Source: Sphingomonas liriopis (GTDB taxonomy: Bacteria > Pseudomonadota > Alphaproteobacteria > Sphingomonadales > Sphingomonadaceae). From it: DNA of 64,000 bases. Under the pieces are notes generated by a model. The model searched no databases. It had not been told where the DNA came from and saw nothing but the letters and a program-made list of their open reading frames with translations. The position numbers and the translations under genes are program-made. Of the stretch, positions 1-8,456 are shown piece by piece; position 1 is the stretch's first letter; every line of letters begins with the position of its first letter. The stretch covers positions 96,986-160,985 of the forward strand of contig NZ_JAMLDY010000010.1 of assembly GCF_024211255.1 (NCBI RefSeq), read 5' to 3'.

Positions 1-814
1 CGTGGCCGTAGAGCGGCAAGCCCGCCTCGAGCCGCAGCGAATCGCGCGCGCCGAGGCCGATCGGCTTGATCTCGGGCTGGTCGCACAGCGCGTCGGCGAA
101 GGCCGCGGCGACTTCGGAAGGCACCGACATCTCGACGCCGTCCTCGCCGGTATAACCCGAACGGCTGATCCACAGCGCATGGCCGTTCCACGCGAACGCG
201 CCTGCGGTCATGAACACGAGTCGCTCGACACCCGGCACCAGCCGCGCGACCGCCTCGACCGCCTTCGGCCCCTGCACCGCCAGCAGCGCCTGATCCTCCA
301 TCAGGTTGAGCGTGACCGCATCGGGCAGCACGTCGAGCAGATAGGCGAGATCGTCGTACTTGGTCGCGCCGTTGACGACGACGTAATGGCTCGCCTCGCC
401 GAACGGATGCGCGCCCTCCGCAGGCAGCGTCGTCACCATCAAATCGTCGAGGATGCCGCCCTCGTCGTTGAGCAGCAGCGAATAGCGGATCTTCGTCGGC
501 GCCAGCCCGGCGATGTCGCCCGGCAGCACCGCCTCGAGCGCGCGCGCGATGCCGGCGGCATCGAGTCCGTCGCCGGTCAGGCCGACCTGACCCATGTGGC
601 TGACGTCGAACAGCCCCGCCGATTCGCGCACCCACAGATGCTCGGCCATGATGCCTTCGTACTGGACGGGCATCTCGTATCCCGCGAACGGCACCATCCG
701 GCCGCCGCGGGCGCGGTGCCAGGCGTCGAGCGGCAGGTGCTGGATCGCGGGTTCGTCGCCCTCATCGACGCCGTCGAGCGGGTCGGGCAAAGTATCTGGC
801 AGCGTCTCGCTCAT
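1..814 (-). CDS. gcvT: Aminomethyltransferase (glycine cleavage T protein), 3' end cut by the window edge
   Basis: T protein of the glycine cleavage system: it takes the aminomethyl group from the lipoyl H protein, passes the one-carbon unit to tetrahydrofolate and releases ammonia. The visible 271 residues are the N-terminal part and include the family blocks VPFAGYEMPVQYEG, FDVSHMGQV, LLAVQGP and SRSGYTGEDGVE. The ATG at 814-812 was chosen because translation from it runs straight into the family N-terminus. The gene lies downstream of a tandem glycine riboswitch on the same strand, which agrees with glycine-induced expression. The C-terminal part and any gcvH/gcvP lie outside the window. 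Confidence 0.95.
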   Translation of the reverse strand, partial: MSETLPDTLPDPLDGVDEGDEPAIQHLPLDAWHRARGGRMVPFAGYEMPVQYEGIMAEHLWVRESAGLFDVSHMGQVGLTGDGLDAAGIARALEAVLPGDIAGLAPTKIRYSLLLNDEGGILDDLMVTTLPAEGAHPFGEASHYVVVNGATKYDDLAYLLDVLPDAVTLNLMEDQALLAVQGPKAVEAVARLVPGVERLVFMTAGAFAWNGHALWISRSGYTGEDGVEMSVPSEVAAAFADALCDQPEIKPIGLGARDSLRLEAGLPLYGH

Positions 815-882
815 CGACCGTCTCCAAAAAGGTACGTGACCGAAGACGGCGCAGCGCCGCATCCGATCCGTCATACCCCCTC

Positions 883-1060
883 TGTCACGGTGACCTGAGA
901 GCTTTGACCGGGCGGGTCGCCCGGCTTACCCCTTCGGTGGCTCCTCAAAGGAACGCTTTCCAGAGTGTCGATGAGGCGGCGCGCGGTCCGTTTGCCTGAG
1001 AGATTCCGGGGTGGTTGCTCCTTCGGCGGCCCCCTTGCGGAGGGGCTCTCTCCCGCGCGC
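883..1060 (-). promoter_or_regulatory. Tandem glycine riboswitch (two aptamers) upstream of gcvT
   Basis: Read on the minus strand, two similar aptamer-like modules follow one another. The first (about 1057-990) contains GGGAGAG, GCCGCCGAAGGAGCAA and TCTCTCAGGCAAA. The second (about 962-885) contains GAGGAGCCACCGAAGGGG and GCTCTCAGGTCACCGTGACA. These are the conserved core blocks of the glycine riboswitch (CCGAAGG, then CTCAGG). The leader then runs about 70 bases to the gcvT start. In other bacteria this arrangement turns glycine cleavage genes on when glycine is abundant; that role is inferred here from family knowledge. Confidence 0.93.
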
Positions 1061-1149
1061 GCCCATGCCGGTCGCCCGGCATCGACGGGTCAAGCTGTGG
1101 CGGCGTGATGGGGGTTAGTCAATCGGGAAAGCGGCGCAGTCAGCGACCT

Positions 1150-1482
1150 CTAACAGGCATGTTCCCGCAGTGGAGCGGCGTGCGAAGCGCCCCGGACCTT
1201 CTCGCGCGTGCGCACCGAACGCACCGTGTCCACCACCGCACGCAACATGGCGTCGCCATGGGCGGATGTCGACAGAAGCGCAGGATCGCCGTCTTCCGTC
1301 ATCAGGATGAACCGCGCGCCACCGACATGCAACACGCGATGGGTGGTCGCCTGTTTCGACGTCACCTGCATCGGCTTGCGGAACCGGCGCGCCACCAACC
1401 GCAAGCCGGAGACGACCATCGGCATCTCGTCTTCGGTGAATTCGAGGCTCAAGCGAGCGTCAGGAAGCGACAGCAGTTCCAT
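1150..1482 (-). CDS. Hypothetical protein
   Basis: A 110-residue protein of unknown function. No signal peptide or membrane segment is visible. The middle part (around GGARFILMTEDGDPALL) has alternating hydrophobic residues typical of beta strands, followed by an amphipathic helix (DAMLRAVVDTVRSV). The product ends in a basic tail. It lies on the same strand as the next upstream gene (1507-1827) with a 24-base gap, so the two may be co-transcribed. Codon use is GC-rich like its neighbours, and the opposite-strand frames look less protein-like. It could be a small sphingomonad-specific protein; no function is proposed. Confidence 0.6.
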   Translation of the reverse strand: MELLSLPDARLSLEFTEDEMPMVVSGLRLVARRFRKPMQVTSKQATTHRVLHVGGARFILMTEDGDPALLSTSAHGDAMLRAVVDTVRSVRTREKVRGASHAAPLREHAC

Positions 1483-1506
1483 GGTCCCAATGTCCCATAT
1501 GCTCCT

Positions 1507-1827
1507 TCACAAACCTTTACTCAAGTCCGCCGTGCGAAAGGCTGCCTGGATGACAGCCGCCCAATTGCCGTATTTGGCGAAGAACCAGTCTGCGCCGGGG
1601 CCAACAGGATCGCCGTATTTGCGCAGGTTGCGCGCTGCCATGAGTGCCACGATCTCCTCCGGATCGCCGGCACGGGCATCCTGTTTCAAGGCGTTGCGCC
1701 GCGCGACGAGATGACGCGCGATCGCTTCCTCGGACCATCCCGCATCATGGAGCGGCGCAATCTCGTCGCGCAAGGCGTGCACCGCAGCGACATAATCCGC
1801 CCGCCTCGCCTCCGCATCACCGCTCAC
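1507..1827 (-). CDS. Hypothetical protein, all-helical
   Basis: A 106-residue, mainly helical, soluble protein of unknown function, beginning with GTG. It has charged helices (ADYVAAVHALRDEIAPLHDA, then WSEEAIARHLVARRNAL) and ends with an aromatic stretch (ADWFFAKYGNWAAVIQAAF). The WSEEAIARHL segment resembles the first helices of a small DNA-binding domain, but that is only an impression. The GTG start shares one base with the TAG stop of the upstream lipoprotein gene (sequence TAGTG on the minus strand), so the two are probably translationally coupled. Confidence 0.65.
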   Translation of the reverse strand: MSGDAEARRADYVAAVHALRDEIAPLHDAGWSEEAIARHLVARRNALKQDARAGDPEEIVALMAARNLRKYGDPVGPGADWFFAKYGNWAAVIQAAFRTADLSKGL

Positions 1828-2462
1828 TAGCGCTGCGCGTTATACTTCAACTGCGCATCGGTCAGCTGGAACCCGACCAGCGCCTCGAAGCTCGCGCGCA
1901 ACACCGCGGAGCGTACCTCGGGCCGGGTCAGGGGATCGGTCGCGGCATCCTCGTCGCCGGCCTTGCGCTTGCGGGTCAGCTGTTCGCGCACCTCGTCGGG
2001 CAGCGTCGCGGCGGAGCGCGCGATCTGGGTGGAGGCGGTGCCGCTCGCCTGGCCGCGTGCCTGACCGGCGTCGAAGTGGACGACGATCTCGCCCTTGCGC
2101 TTGGCGGTCACCGCGGTGCCGCCGCGGACGATCGCGATGTAATAGGGCAGGCTCACGTCGCGGGCCGCGTCGGTGCGGGTGCGGCGGGCGAGCACGTCGA
2201 AGGTGACGCTGGTGGCGATCTGGTCGCCCGCGTCGTTGCACGCGCCGCGCACGTTGGTCATCGTCGCGACGACGTCGATCGCACTCGCGTCCTGGCTGGT
2301 CACGGGATCGAACACCGTCAGGTCGCCGGTGCCGGCGGCGACGCCGACGGTCGGACAGGCGGAGCGCACGGCGGTGATGCCGCCCTCCACGATCTCGCCC
2401 TTGCCGGCGCATCCGGAGAGGAGCAGCGCGAGGGCGGACAGGCCGAGAAGCGGGGTTTTCAC
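1827..2462 (-). CDS. Putative lipoprotein
   Basis: A 211-residue predicted lipoprotein. From the GTG at 2462 it starts VKTPLLGLSALALLLSGCAG, a clear lipoprotein signal with a lipobox (LSGC), so the mature protein would be anchored through the Cys at residue 18. The mature part is beta-rich (DVVATMTNVRGACND, YYIAIVRGG) and has a charged C-terminal helix region. An open frame continues further upstream, but it enters the 26-bp repeat region and has no signal-like start. It heads a probable operon with the two small hypothetical genes downstream and is divergent from ispH. No specific function is proposed. Confidence 0.8.
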   Translation of the reverse strand: MKTPLLGLSALALLLSGCAGKGEIVEGGITAVRSACPTVGVAAGTGDLTVFDPVTSQDASAIDVVATMTNVRGACNDAGDQIATSVTFDVLARRTRTDAARDVSLPYYIAIVRGGTAVTAKRKGEIVVHFDAGQARGQASGTASTQIARSAATLPDEVREQLTRKRKAGDEDAATDPLTRPEVRSAVLRASFEALVGFQLTDAQLKYNAQR

Positions 2463-2558
2463 GGGGACGCGTACCTTTGTCGAACGGGCAACGATGCCAC
2501 GCCGGGACGAGCCGGCGGTGCGGGCGGCACCATAGGAACCGCCTTTCGCGCGTGCAAG

Positions 2559-2645
2559 CAATCGCGTGCTTCCGCACGATGGGGCAATCGCGTGCTTCCG
2601 CACGGCGGGGCAATCGCGTGCTTCCGCACGGCGGGGCAATCGCGT
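2559..2645. repeat. Tandem repeat, three 26-bp units plus a partial unit, upstream of ispH
   Basis: Three head-to-tail copies of a 26-base unit begin at 2559, 2585 and 2611, with the first 9 bases of a fourth at 2637. The units differ only around AT versus GC in the spacer. Each unit contains the small inverted repeat CGTGC-TTCC-GCACG. The array fills most of the divergent gap between the lipoprotein gene and ispH and ends 13 bases before the ispH ATG, so it would lie in the ispH leader. Confidence 0.9.
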
Positions 2646-2658
2646 AAAGCGCGTCCCC

Positions 2659-3642
2659 ATGGCTTCTCTTCCGAACGCAGCCCTTCCCGCCAGCGCCGCC
2701 AGGCTGCCGCTCGACCTGCTGATCGCCGCGCCGCGCGGCTTTTGCGCCGGCGTCGACCGCGCGATCCGCATCGTCGAGCTCGCGATCGAAAAGCACGGCG
2801 CCCCCGTCTATGTCCGGCACGAGATCGTCCACAACAAGTTCGTCGTCGATACGCTGAAGGCGAAGGGCGCGGTGTTCGTCGAGGAATTGGACCAGGTGCC
2901 CGACGGCGCGCCGGTGGTCTTCTCCGCGCATGGCGTACCCAAGTCGGTGCCGGCGGCGGCGCAGAACCGCGGGCTCGACTATCTCGACGCGACCTGTCCC
3001 CTGGTGTCGAAGGTCCATCGCCAGGCCGAACGGCTGGTCGCCGCCGGCCGCCACATCGTCTTCATCGGTCATGCCGGCCACCCGGAGGTCGTCGGCACCT
3101 TCGGACAGGTCCCCGCCGGTGCGATGTCGCTGATCGAGACCGCCGCGGATGCGGAGGTGTTCGCGCCCGCCGATCCCGACAACCTCGCCTTCCTGACGCA
3201 GACGACGCTGTCGGTCGACGATACCGCCGCGGTGGTCGCGGTGCTGCAGCGCCGTTTCCCCAACATGCTGCCGCCGCGCGGCGAGGACATCTGCTACGCG
3301 ACGTCGAACCGGCAGGCGGCGGTCAAGGCGATCGCCGCGGCGTGCGACGCGATGCTGGTGATCGGCGCGCCCAATTCGTCCAACTCGGTACGCCTCGTCG
3401 AGGTCGCGGAGCGCGAGGGGATTCCGGCGCGGCTGATCCAGCGCGCAGACGATCTCGACTGGGGGTTCCTCGACGGTGTCGGCACGCTCGGCATCACCGC
3501 GGGCGCGTCGGCGCCCGAACTGCTGGTGCGCGAGCTGGTCGATCTGCTGTCGACGCGCTTCGACGTCAGCGAGCGAGAGGAAGAAACGACGCGCGAAACG
3601 ATCGCGTTCAAGCTGCCGCGCGGGCTGGACGCGGCGGCATAG
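2659..3642 (+). CDS. ispH: 4-hydroxy-3-methylbut-2-enyl diphosphate reductase
   Basis: Last enzyme of the methylerythritol phosphate (MEP) isoprenoid pathway: it reduces HMBPP to IPP and DMAPP using a 4Fe-4S cluster. The 327-residue product has the three cluster-ligand cysteines at 29 ([11 protein letters not shown]), 113 ([10 protein letters not shown]) and 212 ([12 protein letters not shown]), and the conserved [10 protein letters not shown] and SAHGVP blocks. Length is typical. The ATG at 2659 was chosen because codons upstream of it fall in the 26-bp tandem repeat. It is followed on the same strand by a REP1 element and thrB. Confidence 0.97.
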   Translation: MASLPNAALPASAARLPLDLLIAAPRGFCAGVDRAIRIVELAIEKHGAPVYVRHEIVHNKFVVDTLKAKGAVFVEELDQVPDGAPVVFSAHGVPKSVPAAAQNRGLDYLDATCPLVSKVHRQAERLVAAGRHIVFIGHAGHPEVVGTFGQVPAGAMSLIETAADAEVFAPADPDNLAFLTQTTLSVDDTAAVVAVLQRRFPNMLPPRGEDICYATSNRQAAVKAIAAACDAMLVIGAPNSSNSVRLVEVAEREGIPARLIQRADDLDWGFLDGVGTLGITAGASAPELLVRELVDLLSTRFDVSEREEETTRETIAFKLPRGLDAAA

Positions 3643-3669
3643 GTCGACCACGTTTCCACAGAACGACCC

Positions 3670-3775
3670 GTCACCCCGGACGTGTTCCGGGGTCCACCCA
3701 TCCGCAGGCGGACGGATAGAGGCTCCTGCCGACCGCCAAGCCGCGGAGTGGACCCCGGAACACGTCCGGGGTGAC
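3670..3775. repeat. REP1 palindromic element, copy A (between ispH and thrB)
   Basis: Two 28-base arms, 3670-3697 and 3748-3775, are perfect inverted copies of each other around a 50-base spacer. Each arm begins or ends with GTCACC/GGTGAC and itself contains a hairpin (CCCCGGA-CGTG-TTCCGGGG). The same arms recur at 5714, 22960, 28267, 50010, 54121 and 63884, so this is a dispersed, BIME-like repeat family. Confidence 0.93.
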
Positions 3776-3804
3776 GAAGACGTAGAGTAAGGAGGGGGGA
3801 AACC

Positions 3805-4758
3805 ATGGCCGTCTATACGCAGGTGTCCGCCGAGGCGCTGTCCGCGTTCCTGCGCCGCTACGACGGCGTCGGCGAGCTCGTCTCCGCCAAGGGCATCGCG
3901 GAGGGGGTCGAGAACAGCAATTATCTCGTCGATACCGACACCGCGCGCTTCATCCTGACGCTGTACGAGCGCCGCGTCGATGCGGGCGACCTGCCCTTCT
4001 TCCTCGACCTGCTCGACCATTGCGCGGCCCGCGGCCTGCCGGTGCCGCCGGCGATCCGCGACCGCGATGGGCAGGCGATCCAGACGCTGGAGGGGCGCCC
4101 CGCCTGCCTGATCCGCTTCCTTACCGGCATCTCGGTGACGCGCCCGACACCGCAGCATGCCGCAACCGCGGGCGCGGCGCTCGGCCGGCTGCACGGCGCG
4201 GTCGCCGATTTCGCAGGCAGCCGTGCCAACAGCCTCGGCGTCGCCGACTGGCGGCCGTTGCTGGACCGCTGCGGCCGCGACCTCGACGGCATTGCGCCGG
4301 GGCTGTTCGCGCGGGTCGATGGCGCGCTGGCGGCGGTCGAGGCGGCGTGGCCGCACGATCTGCCGGTCAGCGTCATCCACGCCGACCTGTTCCCCGACAA
4401 CGTGCTGATGCTCGGCGATGCCGTCACCGGCCTCATCGACTTCTACTTCGCCTGCCGCGATATCCGCGCCTATGACGTCGCGGTGATGCACACGTCCTGG
4501 GCGTTCGATCCGCTCGGCGTGCCGCTGGAGGGCGTCGGATCGGCGCTGCTTGCCGGTTACGACGCGGCATTCGGCCTGTCCGCCGCCGAGCGCGCCGCGC
4601 TGCCGGTGCTGGCGAAGGGCGCCTGCATCCGCTTCCTGCTGACCCGCGCGTGGGACTGGCTCAACACCCCCGCCGATGCGCTGGTGACACGCAAGGACCC
4701 GCTCGCCTATCTTCGCCGGCTCGACTGGTACGATGCGCATCCGGAGGCTTTCGCATGA
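3805..4758 (+). CDS. thrB: Homoserine kinase (ThrB, aminoglycoside-phosphotransferase fold)
   Basis: Phosphorylates L-homoserine with ATP in threonine biosynthesis. The 317-residue product belongs to the APH/choline-kinase-fold type of homoserine kinase, not the GHMP type. It shows [13 protein letters not shown] near residue 35 (nucleotide-binding region), the Brenner motif HADLFPDNV at about residue 192 (catalytic Asp) and GLIDFYFA (metal-binding Asp). Length is normal. A GGAGGGGG ribosome-binding site precedes the ATG. The stop overlaps the rnhA start by 4 bases (ATGA), a linkage of thrB and rnhA that is known from other alphaproteobacteria. Confidence 0.95.
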   Translation: MAVYTQVSAEALSAFLRRYDGVGELVSAKGIAEGVENSNYLVDTDTARFILTLYERRVDAGDLPFFLDLLDHCAARGLPVPPAIRDRDGQAIQTLEGRPACLIRFLTGISVTRPTPQHAATAGAALGRLHGAVADFAGSRANSLGVADWRPLLDRCGRDLDGIAPGLFARVDGALAAVEAAWPHDLPVSVIHADLFPDNVLMLGDAVTGLIDFYFACRDIRAYDVAVMHTSWAFDPLGVPLEGVGSALLAGYDAAFGLSAAERAALPVLAKGACIRFLLTRAWDWLNTPADALVTRKDPLAYLRRLDWYDAHPEAFA

Positions 4759-5213
4759 CCGATACCCCGCAATTGGTGGAGATCGCCACCGACGGCGCGT
4801 GCAAAGGCAACCCCGGCCCCGGTGGCTGGGGGGCGCTGCTCCGCTTCGGCAGCCATGAAAAGGAACTGTCGGGCGGCGAGGCGCTGACCACCAACAACCG
4901 CATGGAGCTGACCGCGGCGATCGAGGCGCTGCGCGTGCTGACGCGGCCGTGCCGGATCAAGCTGTCGACCGACAGCAAATACGTGATGGACGGCCTGACC
5001 CGCTGGATCCACGGCTGGCGCAAGAACGGCTGGCGCACCGCCGACAAGAAGCCGGTCAAGAACGCCGAATTGTGGCAGGCGCTGTTCGCCGAGACGCAGC
5101 GCCACGAGATCGAATGGATCTGGGTCAAGGGCCACGCCGGCAACGCCGACAACGAACGCGTCGACAGACTGGCGAGCGACGCCGCGCTGGCGGCGGCGCG
5201 CAAGGCGGCGTGA
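4755..5213 (+). CDS. rnhA: Ribonuclease HI
   Basis: Cleaves the RNA strand of RNA-DNA hybrids, for example R-loops and primers. The 152-residue product starts [20 protein letters not shown]; the catalytic carboxylates Asp13 (ATDGAC), Glu51 (NNRMELTAA), Asp73 (STDSKYV) and the late Asp in NERVDRLA are all present, as is the basic handle region [12 protein letters not shown]. Length is typical for bacterial RNase HI. The ATG at 4755 overlaps the thrB stop, so translation is probably coupled. Confidence 0.97.
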   Translation: MTDTPQLVEIATDGACKGNPGPGGWGALLRFGSHEKELSGGEALTTNNRMELTAAIEALRVLTRPCRIKLSTDSKYVMDGLTRWIHGWRKNGWRTADKKPVKNAELWQALFAETQRHEIEWIWVKGHAGNADNERVDRLASDAALAAARKAA

Positions 5214-5262
5214 GGCAGGACATAACCTGCTCACTATCGAAGGGCTTTGAGACTCACCTGTG

Positions 5263-5341
5263 CTTCGACAGGCTCAGCACGAACTGTGGTATTCAATCAG
5301 CAGGACAAACCGAAATCCGTTCGGGCTGAGCCTGTCGAAGC
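5263..5341. repeat. REP2 palindromic element, copy 1
   Basis: Inverted arms: CTTCGACAGGCTCAGCACGA at 5263 onward and the reverse form GGGCTGAGCCTGTCGAAG ending at 5340. They are separated by about 30 bases. The same arm pair recurs at 15070, 33776 and 63763. The element fills the gap between rnhA and the convergent DUF1508 gene. Confidence 0.9.
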
Positions 5342-5419
5342 CCTGCGCGCCACAAGCGACGGTTCCTGAGCTGACAGGCCCTTCGACCGGCGAACGAGTC
5401 GGGGTAATCGACCCAAGCC

Positions 5420-5593
5420 CTATTCCTCCTCGACCTCCGCGCCGGGTCCGTTCTTCAGGATCGAGGCGATCGCGTTGCGTGCGGAGGCGCGGCTTTCATA
5501 GCCCTCGGTCCACCAGATCAGCTCGCTGTTGTGCTTGAACTTGGCGACGAAGTCGCCGGCCTTGTTCTTCTCGATCACGAATTTGTGCGCCAT
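5420..5593 (-). CDS. DUF1508 (YegP-type) small protein
   Basis: A 57-residue protein that matches one YegP/DUF1508 repeat: it starts MAHKFVIEKNKAGDFVAKFK and continues with SELIWWTEGYESRASARNAI, then an acidic tail. E. coli YegP has two such units; single-unit forms are common in other bacteria. The fold is a small beta-alpha unit. No enzymatic role is established for the family. The ATG at 5593 has the purine-rich AGGGGAGG just upstream on the minus strand. The longer open frame upstream lies in REP1 sequence and was rejected. Confidence 0.88.
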   Translation of the reverse strand: MAHKFVIEKNKAGDFVAKFKHNSELIWWTEGYESRASARNAIASILKNGPGAEVEEE

Positions 5594-5713
5594 GACAGCC
5601 TCCCCTTCGGATGGTCGCGGGAGGGTAACATGTGCCGCGCGCCGTGCAATCCTCCGCGGAACGGGGGCATCGCATCCGACGATCGGGTCGCGCGGCGGTT
5701 TCCCAAGCCCGTC

Positions 5714-5818
5714 GTCACCCCGGACGTGTTCCGGGGTCCACCGGGCCGCGGGCGTATGTTCGCGCCTCAGATCGTTCGCCTCGCCGCGGAGTGGACCCCG
5801 GAACACGTCCGGGGTGAC
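5714..5818. repeat. REP1 palindromic element, copy B
   Basis: Arms at 5714-5741 and 5791-5818 are inverted copies identical to those of copy A (inner loop CGTG/CACG). The element lies between the DUF1508 gene and the 3' end of the FAD oxidoreductase gene. Confidence 0.93.
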
Positions 5819-5857
5819 GAAGGAACCTTGGCATTCGATGCCCGGCATGGGGAGGAG

Positions 5858-6937
5858 TTAGAAGCGCGCCGGGCTGTACCGCTCCACGTCGATCCGCTCG
5901 AACCCCGGCGGCAGCGATTCCCCCAGCAACACGCTCGCCGCCACCGCCGCCCCCGCAGGCGCGGTCTGGATACCGAAGCCGCCCTGGCCCGCGCACCAGA
6001 AGAACCCCGGCACGTATCGGTCGAAACCATATACCGGCAAGCGATCCGGCGCGAAGCTGCGCAGGCCCGCCCAGCTGCGCTCGACCGCGGCGACGCGCCA
6101 GTCGACCACGCCCTCGAACCGGTCGATCGCGATCGCGACGTCGATCTCTTCCGGCGCCGCATCGTACGGATCGACCGGCGTCTCGTCGTGCGGGCTGAGC
6201 CACAGCCGCCCGCCGGGTTCGGGCTTGAAGTAGAAGCGTCCGGCGATGTCGGCGACGTGCGGCATCGCGGCAGGTGCGGGCGGATCGGTGCGCAGCTGCG
6301 CGATGGTGCGGCGATAGGGCTGGATGCCGAGCGGCGCCGCGCCGGCGCGCACCGCCACCATATCGGCCCACGCGCCCGCGGCATCGACCAGCACGCGCGC
6401 ATGGTGGACGCCCGATTCGGTCTCGATCGTCCACACGCCGTCAGACCGGCTCGCCGCGGTGAGCCCGGCGCGCGTCGCGATCGTACCGCCGCTGCGCCGC
6501 ACCGTCGCCAGATACGACGCATGCAGCGCGGCGACGTCGATATAGGCGCAGCTCGGCTCCTGCACGCCGAGCGTCCATTCGGGACGCAGCCCGGGGATAT
6601 GCTCCGCCGGATCGACGCGCGCCAGCGGCACCGCGGTGCCCGCGAACGCGGCGAGGAAGGCGTCGATCCGCCCCGCATCCTCCGCCCGCCCGATATGCAG
6701 CGACCCCAGCGGCGCGAGGACACCGCCCTCGCGCAACGCCGCTTCCGACGCGCTGGTCAGCGGCTGGATGCCCGGCCCGCCATAGGTTTCCGACCAGAAG
6801 GCCGCCGAGCGCCCGGTCGCGTGATACCCCGGCTGCTCCTCCGCCTCGAGCAGCAGTACCCGCGCCCGCGTGCCGATCGCCGCGGCGAGGCTGGCGCCGG
6901 CGATTCCCCCGCCGACGATGGCGATATCGTGGATCAT
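5858..6937 (-). CDS. FAD-dependent oxidoreductase, D-amino-acid/glycine oxidase (DAO) family
   Basis: A 359-residue flavoprotein that probably oxidises an amine or amino acid; the exact substrate cannot be read from sequence. The N-terminus holds the dinucleotide-binding motif IAIVGGGIAGASLAAAIG with a downstream acidic residue (LLLEAEEQPG). Further family features are the block TGRSAAFWSETYGG around residues 41-54 and the C-terminal FAD segment WCAGQGGFGIQTAPAGA. Length is typical of single-domain DAO enzymes. The start codon overlaps the stop of the upstream alpha/beta hydrolase by 4 bases, so the two form a two-gene operon. Confidence 0.88.
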   Translation of the reverse strand: MIHDIAIVGGGIAGASLAAAIGTRARVLLLEAEEQPGYHATGRSAAFWSETYGGPGIQPLTSASEAALREGGVLAPLGSLHIGRAEDAGRIDAFLAAFAGTAVPLARVDPAEHIPGLRPEWTLGVQEPSCAYIDVAALHASYLATVRRSGGTIATRAGLTAASRSDGVWTIETESGVHHARVLVDAAGAWADMVAVRAGAAPLGIQPYRRTIAQLRTDPPAPAAMPHVADIAGRFYFKPEPGGRLWLSPHDETPVDPYDAAPEEIDVAIAIDRFEGVVDWRVAAVERSWAGLRSFAPDRLPVYGFDRYVPGFFWCAGQGGFGIQTAPAGAAVAASVLLGESLPPGFERIDVERYSPARF

Positions 6938-7866
6938 GTCCGCGCCTCCAGAAAAGCGTCGATCGCCGCATAGGCGCGGGTGCGCACCGCATCGTCCTCG
7001 CGCAGCAGCTCGTGCGCCGCCTCGGCGCCGAATCGCACCAGTTCGACGTTCGGCAACTTGCCCGCCAGCCGCAGCGCCGCGGCGGGATCGACCAGCCCGT
7101 CGGCCTCAGCGACCAGCATCAGGATAGGCGTCGTAACGCCGCCGAGCCGCGAGTCGCGCTCCAGCCGCGCGCCCGACACGAACGCTTCCAGCACCCACGC
7201 CCAGCTCGGCGGCCCCAGCCGCAGCGACGGATCGCGGTCGTACCAATAGGCTTCGTCGGCGTAGCGTTCGACCGAATGGGTCAGCAACTGCTGGCGATGC
7301 CCGGCGGACTTCGCGTCGCTGCGCACTTTCCACGCCGGCCGCGCCGGATCGCCGAGCCGGGTCATCAGCCGCGCGACGCGGGTGCCCGCCCCCGTCCCGA
7401 CCGGCGAGCGGATGCCGATCATCGGCGCGACCAGCACCATCGCGGCCGGATCGATCCCGCCGTCGAGCAGCGCGCGCAGCGCCAGATGCGCGCCCATCGA
7501 ATGCGCGAGCAGCATCGCGGGCCCCGGCCCCTCGTCCCGCCATCCGCGCCAGAAATCGCCAAGGTCGGCGACCCAGGGATCGAAACTCGCCGCATGGCCG
7601 ACATGCGGGTCCGCCGCCAGCCGCCCCGATCCACCCTGTCCGCGCCAGTCGAACGCGGTCACCGACCAGCCGGCGTCGTGCAGATGCGCGATGGTCTCGT
7701 AGAACTTTTCGATGATGTCGGCGCGCCCGCCCTGGACGAGGATGCGGCCACGCGGATCGGGGTGCGGCCAGTCGAAGCGGCGGTGCCGCCAGCCATCGGG
7801 CGCACGCCATTCCGACAGGCGGGAATCGGCCGCCGGCTCGCGGCGCAAAGTGAGCGGATCGATCAT
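6934..7866 (-). CDS. Alpha/beta hydrolase (lysophospholipase/monoglyceride-lipase-like)
   Basis: A 310-residue serine hydrolase of the alpha/beta fold. It shows the nucleophile elbow AHSMGAHLAL (Ser), an oxyanion-region segment RILVQGGRADIIEKFYE, a likely acid residue in LVAEADGLVDP and a likely catalytic His in AEAAHELLRED. The WRGQGGSG segment is typical of the lysophospholipase/monoglyceride-lipase branch. MIDPLTLRREP at 7866 was chosen as the start; the extra upstream codons look non-native. It is the first gene of a pair with the FAD oxidoreductase and is divergent from cpaA with only about 50 bases between. Confidence 0.88.
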   Translation of the reverse strand: MIDPLTLRREPAADSRLSEWRAPDGWRHRRFDWPHPDPRGRILVQGGRADIIEKFYETIAHLHDAGWSVTAFDWRGQGGSGRLAADPHVGHAASFDPWVADLGDFWRGWRDEGPGPAMLLAHSMGAHLALRALLDGGIDPAAMVLVAPMIGIRSPVGTGAGTRVARLMTRLGDPARPAWKVRSDAKSAGHRQQLLTHSVERYADEAYWYDRDPSLRLGPPSWAWVLEAFVSGARLERDSRLGGVTTPILMLVAEADGLVDPAAALRLAGKLPNVELVRFGAEAAHELLREDDAVRTRAYAAIDAFLEART

Positions 7867-7919
7867 CGTCGGCGCGTGGTTACGGTTTCGCAAGCCATCG
7901 CGTCTACCTGTTCTGCCCG

Positions 7920-8393
7920 ATGGGGTGGCACAATCTTCCGATTCCGGCGCTGGTCGTCATGCTGGGTGCGCTGCTGGTGATGGCGGGCATCGAGGATGCG
8001 CGCACGCGCGAGATCGCCAATGCCAAGAACGCCGCGATCGCGCTGCTCGCGCCGCTGTGGTGGTGGGCGCTGGGTTTGGGCTGGGGCGACGTCGGTATCC
8101 AGCTGGGCATCGCGGCGATCGTCTTCGCGGTCTTCCTCGGCGCATTCGCCGCCGGCTGGATGGGCGGCGGCGACGTCAAGATGATCGCCGCGCTCGCGCT
8201 GTGGCTGCCGCTCGGCAGCCTGCTCGACATGCTGATGGTCATGTCGGTGCTGGGCGGTGCGATCACGATCGCGATGATGATCGAGCGGCGCTGGCAACGG
8301 CGAATCGGTCAGGTCGAGGTCCCCTATGGCGTCGCCATCGCCGCCGCCGCGCTGCTCGCGCTCCCCGCCACGCTGCCACGAACCGGATTTTAA
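7920..8393 (+). CDS. cpaA: Prepilin peptidase CpaA (Flp/Tad pilus)
   Basis: Inner-membrane aspartic peptidase that removes the leader from Flp-type prepilins. The 157-residue protein is mostly transmembrane and has both catalytic aspartates: one in GIEDARTREIANAKN after the first membrane segment, the other in the GxGD motif GWMGGGDVKMIAALALW. The short form without an N-terminal methyltransferase domain is typical of CpaA/TadV. It begins the pilus operon; the next gene follows after 63 bases. No pilin gene lies near it. Confidence 0.93.
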   Translation: MGWHNLPIPALVVMLGALLVMAGIEDARTREIANAKNAAIALLAPLWWWALGLGWGDVGIQLGIAAIVFAVFLGAFAAGWMGGGDVKMIAALALWLPLGSLLDMLMVMSVLGGAITIAMMIERRWQRRIGQVEVPYGVAIAAAALLALPATLPRTGF

Positions 8394-8456
8394 CCAGTTC
8401 GCCCCCAACGATTACCACCGGATCAACCACCGGTGCGCTGAAAGGCCCGATGAGAC

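Noticed and set aside
1840..4740. A 966-codon open frame on the minus strand across ispH and thrB
   Set aside because: It is antisense to two clear conserved genes, is Arg/Gln/Asp-rich without domains, and is the expected shadow of GC-rich coding DNA.
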